From NCBI GenBank assembly GCA_002747395.1, contig PDPE01000047.1, positions 1 through 53,223 of the forward strand: a stretch of 53,223 bases of DNA. The letters run 5' to 3'. The position numbers and the translations under genes were made by a program. The stretch is from Pseudomonadota bacterium. GTDB lineage: Bacteria; Pseudomonadota; Gammaproteobacteria; Pseudomonadales; Oleiphilaceae. Under the pieces are notes generated by a model. That model had not been told where the DNA came from, did not search any database, and was given only the letters and a program-made list of their open reading frames with translations. Positions 9,798 to 19,953 of this stretch are shown piece by piece (positions within the stretch are counted from its first letter, which is position 1; each line of letters opens with the position of its first letter).

Positions 9798-10790
9798 TCA
9801 GGCTTTGCCGGGTAGCGTCAGACTGAGGCGAAGGCCTGTGCGCGGCGTAGTGAGATTGTTTGCCTGAACAGACCCGCCGTGCCTCTCTACTGCCTTGCGG
9901 GCGATTGCCAGGCCCAGTCCGTATCCGCCGAGTTTTCTGTTTCTTGCGCTGTCAACACGAAGGAAGGGCGTGAACAGGTGATCAAGGTCTGATTCCGGCA
10001 CGCCCGGGCCGCAATCGGAGATGGTGATAACCGCATCTGCGCGGTTTTTTGCAGAAGTACCCAGGCTGATCGTGACTGAAGAGTCTTTTTTTGTATGTTT
10101 AATCGCATTGCGCAGAATGTTTTCCAATGCACCGTATACCAGGCTGGCATCACAATGAGCGGTTATCTCCCGGCTACCTGGTTCGTTGTATTGAGTCAAG
10201 AGACGAACTCCCCTGTGTTCGGCTTCGATCTGGTTGTTACTCACCAGCTCATTGATCATTGTTGGCAGGTGAATCAGGCTCTTTTGCAAAGGAGAATCTG
10301 TTTCGGTCAGTCGGGACAGTGACAGAATCTGTTCAATCAGCCGGTTGATTTCTTCGCTCTGTTTTTCGATTCTGGAAAGCAGTTCCTCTTCGGGGTACTT
10401 TCTTTTCGCCAGCTCCAGGGCGAGTTGCTGCCGGGTAAGCGGGGTTCTTATCTCATGGGAAATATCCCGAAATAGCTGATGCTGTGAGTGCACGAGAGTC
10501 TGGATTTTTTCTGCCATTTGATCGAATCCTTCCGACAATTCAGAGCGATCATACAGTGTGAGTTTTTTATCGAGGCCCTGCTCGCAGAGTTGTGCCTTGC
10601 TTAACACGGTACCTGAATTTCGAACCAGCATGGAAAGAATGTCATATTCCGCCTGGGTGAATGTGATTGGCGTTTCGCCAAACGTGATCTTTCGCGCCTT
10701 GAAGTTGATCGACAGTCCGTGATAAACGAGCAAATCCGGTGTGCCGGTCTCCGGGGGGGCTTATCCAGTTCGACCCGCCTCAACAGGGCT
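9798..10790 (-). pseudogene. Fused remnant of cpxR and cpxA
   Basis: The frame from 10733 down encodes about 311 residues. Residues 1-64 match the winged-helix domain of CpxR (INFKARKITFGETPITFTQAEYD, ending LTLYDRS) but stop just before the DNA-recognition helix. From residue 65 the text becomes the HAMP end and catalytic core of CpxA: ELSEGFDQMAE, H-box DISHEIRTP with the phospho-acceptor at about residue 93, N-box ENILRNAIKHT, and G boxes DCGPGVP and GGYGLGLAIA. The CpxA sensor domain and both membrane segments are absent. Upstream, the CpxR linker (ALLRRVELDKP) is in another frame, broken at a run of seven G at 10754-10760, and the receiver domain is missing altogether. The kinase core remains open, so a soluble kinase could still be made from TTG at 10733, but I judge it decayed. 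Confidence 0.8.
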
Positions 10791-11171
10791 TTCAGGCATG
10801 GAGGTGGAAACCCTGGAATGCATGCCGGAATGGAGCATTTTTATCGGATTGCCGATCGGCTGGATTTGACGGATTCCCAGGAACAGCAACTTGATGCGAT
10901 CATTGACAATGCGCGGATAAAAATGAGAGAAGGCGATCATTTCAGAGCGGTGATGCGAGCACTTGTGACAGACTTGAACCCCGATGATTCTGACTATGAA
11001 GTGAAATTGCATGATCCGGCCGAACGGGCTGCGGCGGCTGCGACTGAAAAAACACTGTTCATCGGAAAGGTAAAGAAAGACGTCTATGCTTTGCTCACTG
11101 CCGAACAACAGAAAGAGCTGGAAAAAAGAATGGCCGGGAGGATGGGTAAAATGAACTGCAAGAATAAATAA
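10788..11171 (+). pseudogene. Truncated cpxP/spy-like gene
   Basis: The frame encodes a Spy/CpxP-type periplasmic chaperone body: MEHFYRIADRLDLTDSQEQQLD, then a long helical region, and a second LTAEQQKELEKRM motif typical of the LTxxQ repeats. The N-terminal signal peptide is missing; the open frame instead runs back into DNA that belongs, on the other strand, to cpxR. Without a signal peptide the product would not reach the periplasm. In intact loci cpxP lies divergent from cpxRA, so this is the other half of the same deletion. A GTG at 10719 or ATG at 10815 could start translation of a cytoplasmic fragment. Confidence 0.75.
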
Positions 11172-11383
11172 ACACGAAAGTAAAATCAGGTTGCTGGCAG
11201 GCTCGTCTGTGTCGTTGGGCCTGCTGCCCTGCAGTCGGCAGAAAATCGTGATTTGCGACCGGTCAGGAAGACATACTGGCCGCCAGGTGCCTGCTTGTTT
11301 ACCTCGACAAATAAAGAAGCTATATTTGCGCAATCTGTTGCATCATTGATTCGATCTGAAAAACGAGTTGAGGTAAGAGGCAA

Positions 11384-12034
11384 ATGAAAGTCAAGGAACT
11401 GCTGGTTAATAACCGCGAATGGGCGGAAACCGTCAATAGAGAGAAACCGGACTTTTTCGAGAAACTGTCTCTTCAACAAAATCCCGAGTTTCTCTGGATT
11501 GGCTGTTCGGACAGCCGTGTGCCTGCGAATGAGATAGTGGGGCTGTTACCCGGTGAGCTTTTTGTTCACCGGAATGTAGCCAACCTGGTCGTTCATACGG
11601 ACTTTAATTGCCTTTCCGTCATCCAGTACGCGGTTGATGTTTTACAGGTCAGGCATATTATCGTGTGCGGACATTACGGGTGCGGTGGCATTCGTTCTGC
11701 CCTGGCACGCGAGCACTCCGGCCTGATCAATAACTGGCTTCGCCACGTTCAGGATATTGAACGGGTCTACCATGCGGATATCTCTGCAGTAACACCCGAA
11801 TCTCTCCGGGTTGACAAAATGTGCGAGCTGAATGTGATTGCCCAGGTAGATCATGTCACCCAAACCACCATAGTTCGTGATGCCTGGTCAAGAGGGCAGT
11901 ATGTCAAAATACACGGGTGGGTGTATGGTATTCAGGATGGCATTGTCAACGACCTGGGTGTCACCATCGATGGGCCGGATCGTGTAGATGAAATAATAGG
12001 CAAGGCCGTTCGTCAGGTTTTCAGCGAGGATTAA
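11384..12034 (+). CDS. can: Beta-class carbonic anhydrase
   Basis: A 216-residue zinc enzyme that interconverts CO2 and bicarbonate in the cytoplasm. The zinc ligands are seen as GCSDSR near residues 41-46 (Cys, with the Asp-Arg dyad) and CGHYGCGG near residues 98-105 (His and Cys). Length and spacing match the E. coli Can type. RBS GAGG/AAGAGG precedes the ATG. It is a single gene between the broken cpxP and a ChaC-like gene. Confidence 0.95.
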   Translation: MKVKELLVNNREWAETVNREKPDFFEKLSLQQNPEFLWIGCSDSRVPANEIVGLLPGELFVHRNVANLVVHTDFNCLSVIQYAVDVLQVRHIIVCGHYGCGGIRSALAREHSGLINNWLRHVQDIERVYHADISAVTPESLRVDKMCELNVIAQVDHVTQTTIVRDAWSRGQYVKIHGWVYGIQDGIVNDLGVTIDGPDRVDEIIGKAVRQVFSED

Positions 12035-12102
12035 CCTGGCCAGCGTGTTTTCTTTCCAGGATTCGGTAAATAATAACTGCAAGGTACTGTGAACAACAAC
12101 AG

Positions 12103-12666
12103 ATGGTTGCCAATACGATTTCCCTGAATCAAAACATGAGCGATTTTGACCGGCATGAGACGCTCTGGCTGTTTGGTTACGGATCCTTGATCTATAACGC
12201 AGACTTTCCCTTTATCAGTAGAAAACCGGCTCGAATATTGAACTGGAGTCGGCGTTTCTGGCAAGGTTCCCACGACCATAGAGGCAGCCCTGACCATCCC
12301 GGCAGAGTGGTTACCCTGATTGAGGAACCCGGTGCGGTTTGCGAGGGGATGGCATATTTGATCACCCCGGAAGAATTTGCCCATCTTGATTTACGTGAAA
12401 AAAATGGTTACTTGCGGCTTAAGGTAGAGATGTATTTTCAGGATGAAACCCGGGCAGAAGGGATTGTTTATATTGCAACACAGGATAACAGCGCATTTCT
12501 GGGAGCGGCAACAGAGCAGGATATAGCCCGGCAAATTCACCTGTCCGAAGGTGCAAGCGGAAAAAACAGTGATTACCTGATTCAGCTGGCAAATGCACTT
12601 CGTGAACTGAATGAAGTTGACGAGCATGTATTTGCCATCGAAAGGCACTTGTTGGCAATAGGATAA
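12103..12666 (+). CDS. ChaC-like gamma-glutamylcyclotransferase
   Basis: A 187-residue protein of the ChaC branch, which cleaves glutathione to 5-oxoproline and Cys-Gly. The substrate-binding signature LFGYGSLIYN is near residues 23-32, and the probable catalytic Glu sits in LDLREKNGY near residue 98. The protein is a little shorter than typical ChaC. An in-frame ATG at 12136 begins MSDFDRHETLWLFGYGS and would suit the family; neither start has a strong Shine-Dalgarno site. It converges on purD. Confidence 0.85.
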   Translation: MVANTISLNQNMSDFDRHETLWLFGYGSLIYNADFPFISRKPARILNWSRRFWQGSHDHRGSPDHPGRVVTLIEEPGAVCEGMAYLITPEEFAHLDLREKNGYLRLKVEMYFQDETRAEGIVYIATQDNSAFLGAATEQDIARQIHLSEGASGKNSDYLIQLANALRELNEVDEHVFAIERHLLAIG

Positions 12667-12712
12667 AAAAACTGCCGCCAGCCCCACCGATGGCATGATT
12701 GAACTGTGCTGG

Positions 12713-13996
12713 TTATTTCGCTTCCCTGGCGATAGCCCGGTAGCCAATGTCCGTTCGCATATACACACCCTTCCACTGTATGGATTTGGCGATGTGGTAG
12801 GCGTTCTTTTGGGCTTCGGTGACATTTTTTCCCAGAGCGGTGGCGCATAGTACGCGCCCGCCATTGGTCAGTATCTTGCCCTCTGACTCAGAAGTACCTG
12901 CATGGAATACCTTGGCAATCTCTGTTTCGGCGGCGATACCGCTGATTTCATCCCCTTTATTGTATGAGCCGGGGTAGCCTCCCGCTGCCAGTACCACACC
13001 GACCGAGGCACGTTCGTCCCACCGGGATTCACATTGGTCGAGACGCCCTGCGATGGCCGCGATACAGAGTTCAGCCAGGTCGGATTGCATTCGCATCATA
13101 ACAGGCTGTGTTTCCGGGTCGCCGAAACGGCAATTATACTCAATGACTTTCGGGTCGCCTTCAGGTGAAATCATTAGTCCTGCATAGAGAAAACCGACAT
13201 AGTCATTGCCCTCTTGTGCCATGCCTTCAACGGTTGGCATGATCACCTGTTGCATAATTTTGTCATGCACGTCCGGGGTCACCACCGGGGCGGGGGAGTA
13301 AGCGCCCATGCCACCGGTGTTGGGGCCTGTGTCGCCGTCTCCTGCGCGCTTGTGATCCTGGCTGGTGGCCATGGGCAGTACATTTTTCCCGTCTGCCATC
13401 ACAATAAAGCTGGCTTCTTCGCCTTCCAGAAATTCCTCGATAACCACCCTGTGGCCAGCGTCGCCAAATTTGTTGCCGGAAAGCATGTCACGAACGGCCT
13501 CTTCTGCCTGTTCCAGTGTCTCGGCCACAATGACCCCTTTGCCGGCAGCCAGACCATCGGCCTTGACAACAATGGGGGCACCTTGTTTTTTAAGGTATTC
13601 CAGAGCGGGGGCGATTTCAGTAAAGCATTGATAGGCTGCCGTAGGGATAGCGTGTCTGGCAAGAAAATCCTTGGTGAAGGCTTTTGAGCCTTCCAGTCGG
13701 GCTGCTCCCTGGCTAGGCCCGAAAATGGCCAGCCCGAGATCCTGGAAGTAATTGACAATGCCGTCAACCAGAGGTGCTTCCGGGCCTACGATGGTAAGGT
13801 CTATCGAGTTTTCTTTGGCAAATGCCGCCAGGCCGGCTTTGTCCATGACGTCAATGGCGATATTTTCCAGCTTGTCTTCCCGGCTGGTTCCTGCATTGCC
13901 CGGAGCGACATAAACGCGCTGAACCCCGGGTGATTTTGCCACTTTCCATGCCAGCGCATGCTCTCTGCCGCCGCTGCCAATAACCAGTACTTTCAT
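12713..13996 (-). CDS. purD: Phosphoribosylamine-glycine ligase
   Basis: A 427-residue ATP-grasp enzyme of purine synthesis that joins glycine to phosphoribosylamine. It starts with the family signature MKVLVIGSGGREHALAWK, and shows the ATP-grasp text KADGLAAGKGV and the metal-binding EYNCRFGDPETQ. Full length. It is downstream of purH on the same strand, about 136 bases away, as in Pseudomonas; the gap holds a 15-base tandem repeat that runs into the purD start codon. Confidence 0.98.
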   Translation of the reverse strand: MKVLVIGSGGREHALAWKVAKSPGVQRVYVAPGNAGTSREDKLENIAIDVMDKAGLAAFAKENSIDLTIVGPEAPLVDGIVNYFQDLGLAIFGPSQGAARLEGSKAFTKDFLARHAIPTAAYQCFTEIAPALEYLKKQGAPIVVKADGLAAGKGVIVAETLEQAEEAVRDMLSGNKFGDAGHRVVIEEFLEGEEASFIVMADGKNVLPMATSQDHKRAGDGDTGPNTGGMGAYSPAPVVTPDVHDKIMQQVIMPTVEGMAQEGNDYVGFLYAGLMISPEGDPKVIEYNCRFGDPETQPVMMRMQSDLAELCIAAIAGRLDQCESRWDERASVGVVLAAGGYPGSYNKGDEISGIAAETEIAKVFHAGTSESEGKILTNGGRVLCATALGKNVTEAQKNAYHIAKSIQWKGVYMRTDIGYRAIAREAK

Positions 13997-14038
13997 AATC
14001 TGATAACCGTTGTAATCTGTTGGGTTGTAATCTGCTAG
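13994..14038. repeat. 15-bp tandem repeat ending on the purD start codon
   Basis: Units at 14024-14038 and 14009-14023 share GTTGTAATCTG; a diverged unit at 13994-14008 (CATAATCTGATAACC) contains the purD start codon read on the minus strand. No clear Shine-Dalgarno sequence is seen in the last unit. Confidence 0.7.
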
Positions 14039-14132
14039 AAGGGAGACCGTTGTCAGGAGAACTATCAGGTCAGTTCATTCTGATAACGGCCCGGATATCT
14101 TGCGAGTACCTGAAATTGTTTGTTGCCGGAGC

Positions 14133-15719
14133 CTAGTGCCTGAAATGACGCATTCCGGTGAACACCATTGCTATACCGTGCTCGTTTGCCGCGTCAATGA
14201 CTTCCTGATCCCGCATCGAGCCACCAGGCTGAATGACAGCCTTGATGCCGGCCTTTGCGGCGGCATCGATACCGTCCCTGAACGGGAAGAAGGCATCCGA
14301 TGCCATAACCGAACCGGGCACTTCCAGCCCTTCATCTTCTGCTTTGATACCGGCAATTTTTGCACTGTATACCCGGCTCATCTGGCCTGCACCTATCCCT
14401 ATGGTGCGGCCGTTTTTGGCGTAAACAATTGCGTTTGACTTGACGAACTTGGCCACTTCCCAGGCGAACAGCAGGTCATTCAATTCTTCTTCGGTCGGTG
14501 CACGCTCTGTCACCATTTTCAGTTCGTCATCGTTAACCATGCCCAGGTCTTTGTCCTGCACCAGCAGGCCGCCGGTGACGCGCTTGTAATCCAGGCCGGG
14601 GGAACGATCCGGAGCAATCTCTCCCGTGGCCAGAACCCTTATATTGGATTTGGCCGCCAATATCTGTTTCGCTTCTTCGGAGATGGCGGGGGCAATAATC
14701 ACCTCGACAAACTGTCGATCCCGAATTAACCGGGCAGTCTCTGCATTGAGTTCACGATTAAACGCAATAATCCCGCCGAATGCTGATGTTGGATCCGTGG
14801 TGTAGGCCAGGTCATACGCCTGCTTGATGTCGATACCAATTGCCACACCACAAGGGTTGGCATGTTTGACAATCACACAGGCCGGGTCCGCAAAGGGTTT
14901 GACGCACTCGAATGCTGCATCGGTATCGGCAACATTATTAAAGGAAAGCGGCTTGCCCTGAATCTGTCTGGCGGTGGCTACGCTGGCCTCGGTGGCCCGG
15001 CTTTCTACATAATAGGCGGCCCTCTGGTGAGGGTTTTCTCCATAGCGCAGATCCTGTACCTTATTGAATTGGTTAGTAAGCGTACGGGGAAAGCCGGTTT
15101 CTTCGGTCTGCACTTTCAAACCCAGATAGTTGGCGATGGCGCCATCATAGGCTGCTGTGTGTTCGAATGCCTTTACTGCCAGGTCAAAACGGGTTTGATG
15201 GGAAAGGTGGCCGTCATTATCGCTCATTTCTTTCAGTATGCGCTGATAGTCTGAACTATTCACCACAATTGCCACATTCTGGTGATTCTTGGCGGCAGAC
15301 CTCACCATGGTGGGGCCGCCAATGTCGATGTTTTCTATCGCGGTTGGCAGGTCGCAGTCGGGGCGTGCAACGGTGGCTTCGAACGGATAGAGGTTGACAA
15401 CAACCATGTCTATCGGTTTGATGTCGTGTTCGTTCATCACTGTATCATCAATTCCACGTCGGCCAAGAATGCCACCGTGAATTTTGGGATGCAGGGTTTT
15501 CACCCTGCCATCCATCATTTCGGGAAAGCCTGTATGTTCAGATACTTCTATGGCGTTGATCCGGTTTTCCCTGAGCAGCTTGTAAGTTCCTCCGGTAGAG
15601 AGAATTTCGACCCCGGATTCGGCAAGAAATCGGGCAAACCCTACGATGCCGTTTTTGTCTGAAACACTGATCAGGGCACGACGTATCTGGATGTCAGTAT
15701 GGTTGTCTGTCATTTTCAT
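14133..15719 (-). CDS. purH: Bifunctional AICAR transformylase/IMP cyclohydrolase
   Basis: A 528-residue enzyme for the last two steps of IMP synthesis. The N-terminal cyclohydrolase part shows [12 protein letters not shown] and [15 protein letters not shown] text (ILSTGGTYK), with [19 protein letters not shown]; the transformylase part shows KHANPCGVA and the end FPFRDGID and [15 protein letters not shown]. Full length. It lies just downstream of fis on the same strand, in the conserved dusB-fis-purH-purD order. Confidence 0.98.
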   Translation of the reverse strand: MKMTDNHTDIQIRRALISVSDKNGIVGFARFLAESGVEILSTGGTYKLLRENRINAIEVSEHTGFPEMMDGRVKTLHPKIHGGILGRRGIDDTVMNEHDIKPIDMVVVNLYPFEATVARPDCDLPTAIENIDIGGPTMVRSAAKNHQNVAIVVNSSDYQRILKEMSDNDGHLSHQTRFDLAVKAFEHTAAYDGAIANYLGLKVQTEETGFPRTLTNQFNKVQDLRYGENPHQRAAYYVESRATEASVATARQIQGKPLSFNNVADTDAAFECVKPFADPACVIVKHANPCGVAIGIDIKQAYDLAYTTDPTSAFGGIIAFNRELNAETARLIRDRQFVEVIIAPAISEEAKQILAAKSNIRVLATGEIAPDRSPGLDYKRVTGGLLVQDKDLGMVNDDELKMVTERAPTEEELNDLLFAWEVAKFVKSNAIVYAKNGRTIGIGAGQMSRVYSAKIAGIKAEDEGLEVPGSVMASDAFFPFRDGIDAAAKAGIKAVIQPGGSMRDQEVIDAANEHGIAMVFTGMRHFRH

Positions 15720-15756
15720 TTTCTATGGTAAATGTGTGAAACCGGGAATAGTTAAA

Positions 15757-16059
15757 CTACAGCAAGCCGTATTGCTTCAGTTTTTTCCGCAATGTGCCAC
15801 GGTTCAGGCCAAGTAGCACCGATGCTTTGGTTTGATTGTTTCTTGTGTGTTTCATTACCTGTTCCAGTAACGGTGCTTCCACTTCAGAAAGTACCAGTTG
15901 GTATACGTCCGTTACCGGTGCACCATCCAGTTGGCTAAAATAATTTTCCAGGCTTTTTTCCACGCTGTCACGAAGTGTTACATCTGGCCCGGTATCAGAC
16001 TGATGGGCAGTTTCCTGGCTTGAGAGGGCAGTGTTTTCTGCAAGAAAATCAACGGTCAT
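15757..16059 (-). CDS. fis: DNA-binding protein Fis
   Basis: A 100-residue nucleoid protein that bends DNA and activates stable-RNA promoters. The C-terminal helix-turn-helix is clear: [20 protein letters not shown] then [13 protein letters not shown], nearly identical to E. coli Fis. The start ATG overlaps the dusB stop by four bases, so translation is coupled to dusB as is usual for this pair. Confidence 0.97.
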   Translation of the reverse strand: MTVDFLAENTALSSQETAHQSDTGPDVTLRDSVEKSLENYFSQLDGAPVTDVYQLVLSEVEAPLLEQVMKHTRNNQTKASVLLGLNRGTLRKKLKQYGLL

Positions 16060-17144
16060 GCGGCTTTTTCCTTTTCGTTACCTTTAGGCGTAAGGTTGAA
16101 ATAAGTAGTTGGTTTTGGGTAGATGTCACGGGTGAAACCTGTGTCTACCCGGCTTTTCTCACCGGTTTCGGCACATTGCCCTTGTGGGTGAAACAAGTTT
16201 TCTATGGACTGTATTTGTAAACGGGCATCTTCCAGTTGATTAAAGTGCTTGCGGAATGTGCCTTTGATACCATTGGCTTTGAGATACCAGCCCAGATGTT
16301 TTCTGGCAATTCGTACTCCCGCCAACTCTCCATAAAAAGCATGGAGGGCATTGATATGTGACAGCAGAATCTGTTTGATTTCATGGTTTGCAATCGGAGT
16401 GCAGTGTTGGCCAGTGTCAAGGTAATGGTTAATTTCCCGGAATATCCAGGGCTTGCCTTGAGCGGCTCGACCAATCAGCAGGCCATCTGCACGGGTGTAG
16501 TCCAGGATGTATCTGGCTTTTTCCGGAGAGTTGATGTCGCCATTTGCAAAAACAGGGATATTTACCCTGGATTTGATTTCTGCAATGGTGTCGTACTCCG
16601 CTTCTCCGGTGTAGCCACAGGCACGTGTTCTGCCATGAATGGCCAGTGCCCGAATGCCTGCATCCTGGGCAATCCTGGCAATAGTCAGTGCATTTCGGTT
16701 TTCCGGGTTCCATCCGGTTCGGATTTTCAGTGTTACGGGCACATCAACCGCGTTTACAACGGTGTTCAGGATGTCTTTTACCAGGGGTTCATCGCGCATC
16801 AACGCAGAGCCGGCAGCCTTGTTGCAAACTTTTTTGGCGGGACATCCCATATTGATATCGATAATTTGTGCACCGTTCTCAACGTTCAGCCTGGCTGCTT
16901 CTGCCAGCATCAGGGGTTCGCTTCCGGCGATCTGGACGCTGATCGGGGTGCTTTCTCCGGTATGGTCCAGCCTGAATTTCGACTTTCGGGTTTTCCACAT
17001 TTCCGGTTTGGAAATAACCATTTCAGACACTGCCATCGCTGCCCCCAGGCTTCGGCACAGGAGCCTGAATGGCAGGTCTGTCACACCGGCCATGGGAGCC
17101 AGTATCAACTTGTTGGCAAGATGGTAAGAACCGATTTTTGGCAT
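16056..17144 (-). CDS. dusB: tRNA-dihydrouridine synthase B
   Basis: A 362-residue flavoenzyme that reduces uridines in the tRNA D-loop. Family text is plain: [15 protein letters not shown] at the start, [11 protein letters not shown] with the catalytic Cys near residue 100, KIRTGW, IHGRTR, and VFANGDI. The C-terminal tail after about residue 320 is slightly longer than in E. coli DusB and is not conserved text. First gene of the dusB-fis pair. Confidence 0.97.
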   Translation of the reverse strand: MPKIGSYHLANKLILAPMAGVTDLPFRLLCRSLGAAMAVSEMVISKPEMWKTRKSKFRLDHTGESTPISVQIAGSEPLMLAEAARLNVENGAQIIDINMGCPAKKVCNKAAGSALMRDEPLVKDILNTVVNAVDVPVTLKIRTGWNPENRNALTIARIAQDAGIRALAIHGRTRACGYTGEAEYDTIAEIKSRVNIPVFANGDINSPEKARYILDYTRADGLLIGRAAQGKPWIFREINHYLDTGQHCTPIANHEIKQILLSHINALHAFYGELAGVRIARKHLGWYLKANGIKGTFRKHFNQLEDARLQIQSIENLFHPQGQCAETGEKSRVDTGFTRDIYPKPTTYFNLTPKGNEKEKAA

Positions 17145-17324
17145 GCTTATCAGTGATCTGAACTAAAAGGGGTGACTATGATACTCGCAGAACAAGTCAT
17201 GTTAAAGAGCTAAGAAGGAGTATTTTTCGATTATATTATGCGCATGATGGTTGACAATCAGGCAATGAGCTGTCGGAGCCCGGAGCCTCAAAAAGCCTGA
17301 AAAGGCAGCCGGGCCGGCTGTGAT

Positions 17325-18644
17325 TTATTTTGCTTTTTGGAAGTCGAGGGAATAGTTGACGGCCTGGGGGCCGGGGTCTTTGACTTCAATCGCCAGATGC
17401 ACCGGTGCCATGACCGGCATCATTTTGTATTTTATCGCCTCCCCGATGAGGTATTCGCCGGGAGTGAAGGTTCTTTTGGTGACTACGTTATTGTTGAGAT
17501 CGGAAAAATACAGATCAAGATTGGGGAAGGGCTGTTCAAAGGTGGCCTTGTTGATGATAACCGCGTCGATCAACAGGGCATTTTTTGTCACAGGGTGGCT
17601 TCGAACCACCAGGTTCTGGCTTTTTATTCGGGAGAGATCCACCATATCCGGAAGGTTGCAATCAAGGAGTTCACAGGCTTTCACATAGGCCGGTCTCAGT
17701 TGGGGGTATAGAGACAGCTTGTCCATGTGCAACCAGGCAAACTGGCCCACTATTGCTGCGACGAGCAAAATGCAGAGCAATATAACCAGCATTTTTTTGG
17801 CAAAAGTGTAATTTTCACCCGGGCGAGCTTCGATCGGATCAAACCGCAGTGTTTGATACTGGGAGTAGGAAGCAGCCGGATCTGCAGCAAGAAAGTCACT
17901 TTCCCGAAGCGGGGAAAAGGACCCGGATGTGGCGGCCGTTGACGACGGCTCGGTGCTGTCTTTTGGTGGCGGAGTATGGTTCAGGGCAGCTTGTTTTTTT
18001 GGGGCAGCGCCTGAATGAGTGCTGTCCATATCCTGTTTTGTCTGGTCTTCGGACGGATAACTATCACTGTCTGGCTCACCGGTGTATTTGTTTTGATGTG
18101 ATCTGCCTGATATTCCCGATGCTGCAGATTGACTCATTTCTTCCTCAAGCATTTTTTCTGCCCAGGATTCGTCATCATGCCATTCATTTTTATCCAGGGT
18201 GGTGTCTGTTTCACCGGGCTCGACAAAGTCGTGAACCGGCGTGGAATCCAGTTCGAGGAAGTCTGTATTGAAACTGTCTTCCAGGGGGTCTTTTTTGGCC
18301 GGGCCGAAATAGTGCTTGTCCTGTCTGTCCAGTTCAGGATTGTCTTCAAAAATAATGTCATCGGGATCCGGAGTGAAGGGGGCGTCGAGCAGACTTTTTC
18401 TCCAGCCTGCTGATTGAGCCGCCGGTTCTGTCTTTTTTGTGAAAAGATCAATAAAAGAGGGGCCTGTGCCTGACGTTGGTGAAGTGCTTTTTTGGGGGGA
18501 AGCCTGAAACAGTTGCTCTTTTGCATTGAAGACTTTCATGCACGAGCCACAGCGCACCTTTCCCTTTGCAGCGCCCAGCAGTTCATCATTTATTTTGAAT
18601 GCCGACCCGCAATGGGGGCATTTTGTCAAGTACGTTTCGCTCAT
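17325..18644 (-). CDS. Zinc-ribbon DUF3426 membrane protein
   Basis: A 439-residue protein. It begins with an MJ0042-type zinc ribbon: CPHCGSAF near residue 9 and CGSCMKVF near residue 33. A long acidic, Ser/Pro-rich region follows, then one membrane segment at about 285-305 (KKMLVILLCILLVAAIVGQF) and a C-terminal DUF3426 domain of about 130 residues. This is the usual neighbour between prmA and dusB in Pseudomonas-type genomes. Function is unknown. Confidence 0.9.
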   Translation of the reverse strand: MSETYLTKCPHCGSAFKINDELLGAAKGKVRCGSCMKVFNAKEQLFQASPQKSTSPTSGTGPSFIDLFTKKTEPAAQSAGWRKSLLDAPFTPDPDDIIFEDNPELDRQDKHYFGPAKKDPLEDSFNTDFLELDSTPVHDFVEPGETDTTLDKNEWHDDESWAEKMLEEEMSQSAASGISGRSHQNKYTGEPDSDSYPSEDQTKQDMDSTHSGAAPKKQAALNHTPPPKDSTEPSSTAATSGSFSPLRESDFLAADPAASYSQYQTLRFDPIEARPGENYTFAKKMLVILLCILLVAAIVGQFAWLHMDKLSLYPQLRPAYVKACELLDCNLPDMVDLSRIKSQNLVVRSHPVTKNALLIDAVIINKATFEQPFPNLDLYFSDLNNNVVTKRTFTPGEYLIGEAIKYKMMPVMAPVHLAIEVKDPGPQAVNYSLDFQKAK

Positions 18645-18746
18645 TGCGTCCTAACTACGCCAAATGGTTGAAGTTTGTCGGTTTCGGTGTTTTCAGGCCA
18701 ACTGTTTCAGGGCTCCTGTTCAGGGCGAATCTAAGTGTAGCTACTA

Positions 18747-18895
18747 TTGTTGCATTAGGGTAGTGTTAATTGTTGTATTAGGGTAGTGTTAATTGAGTCA
18801 GGGTGGTGTCTATTGAATCAGGCTGGTGTTTATTGAATCAGGCTGGTGTTTATTGAATCAGGATAGTGCCATTGCACGGAATCAGGATAGTCCAT
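18747..18895. repeat. Degenerate 20-bp tandem repeat between prmA and DUF3426 gene
   Basis: Consecutive 20-base units at 18793, 18813, 18833 and 18853 have the pattern TTGAATCAGGCTGGTGTTTA; two are identical. Diverged copies (CATTAGGGTAGTGTTAA, GTATTAGGGTAGTGTTAA) flank them on the left, and ATCAGGATAGT copies on the right. The array fills most of the 308-base gap between the prmA stop and the DUF3426 start, on the shared minus-strand transcription unit. No gene is seen in the gap. Confidence 0.85.
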
Positions 18896-18952
18896 CGGAC
18901 GGGTAGCGCCATTTTGGACGGACAGGCTGATAGTGCTACCGGGCTGACAGGG

Positions 18953-19870
18953 CTATCGGAGGTCATGTTTTTTCCCGACTATGAGCACCCATTCATCCCT
19001 GGTTTTAACCGGTTCGAGGTCGAACCATTCCCTGTAGATATTCTCGACAGGCTTTGCCTGTTTTTCTATGATGCCCGATAACGCAATTCGTCCCCCCGGT
19101 TTTACATGGCTTGCAATTTCGGCAGCCAGGTCAATCAGTGGTTGGGCAAGTATATTGGCAAGAACAATGTCAGCCTGCTTCAAAGGTGGAGTTCCGGAAC
19201 CTTGCAGCTGTCCGGGAGTAAAAACCGAGAGTTTGTTTTCGGGAATACCATTTCGTTTCGAGTTATCCTTGCTTGCGAGTAATGCCTGCGGGTCTATATC
19301 TATGCCAACTGCAGAGTCGGCACCCAGCAGCAAGGCGGCGATGGCCAGTATGCCTGATCCACAGCCATAATCAATGACCGTTTTTCCCCGGGTATCTATC
19401 CCGTCCAGCCATTGAAGGCACAAAAATGTCGTCGGGTGAGTTCCTGTACCAAATGCAAGACCCGGGTCGAGCAGCAAGTTGACCCTGTCCGGTTCAGGGG
19501 GTTCTCTCCAGCTTGGGCATATCCAAAGTCGTTCACCGCATTGAATGGGGTGAAAGTTCTTCATCCATTCCCGTTCCCAGTCTTTGTCTTCCAGTATCTC
19601 TGTTTTGATTTGCAGATTTGCCAGTTCCTGCGAGTCGCCTATCTCGCGCTGCAGGGAGTTCAGTAGCACCCTTGTGTCGGTCTCGGCCGGAAACAGTGCC
19701 ATTACCCTGGTTTCATTCCAAATGGGAGTTGTGCCTGGTTCGGGTTCCAGTATCGGGGTGTCTGCGGCATCCATCAGTGTGACAGAGACGGCAGATCGGG
19801 TTAAAAAGAGGTCTTCAACGACTTCTGCGTGAGCCGGGTCCGTGGTGGTGGACAGTTGTATCCAGGGCAT
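18953..19870 (-). CDS. prmA: Ribosomal protein L11 methyltransferase
   Basis: A 305-residue SAM-dependent enzyme that methylates ribosomal protein L11. The SAM motif I reads VIDYGCGSGILAIAAL near residue 167, motif for substrate binding reads VLANILAQPLIDL near residue 235, and the PrmA-specific text LLDPGLAFGTGTHPTT is present. Full length. In related genomes accC lies immediately upstream; here aroQ is there instead, 83 bases away. Confidence 0.97.
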   Translation of the reverse strand: MPWIQLSTTTDPAHAEVVEDLFLTRSAVSVTLMDAADTPILEPEPGTTPIWNETRVMALFPAETDTRVLLNSLQREIGDSQELANLQIKTEILEDKDWEREWMKNFHPIQCGERLWICPSWREPPEPDRVNLLLDPGLAFGTGTHPTTFLCLQWLDGIDTRGKTVIDYGCGSGILAIAALLLGADSAVGIDIDPQALLASKDNSKRNGIPENKLSVFTPGQLQGSGTPPLKQADIVLANILAQPLIDLAAEIASHVKPGGRIALSGIIEKQAKPVENIYREWFDLEPVKTRDEWVLIVGKKHDLR

Positions 19871-19953
19871 TCGTCATCCTGTCAATATGGGTGCAGTTGC
19901 GTGATTGTCGGCAGTTACCGGTATGCTGGTAACTTCGGGATATCGGTCACTTA

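Noticed and set aside
9798..10733. Functional hybrid regulator-kinase made of CpxR and CpxA
   Set aside because: The DNA-recognition helix, receiver domain and sensor are missing and the CpxR part upstream is frameshifted, so loss by deletion is simpler. Kept as a possibility only.
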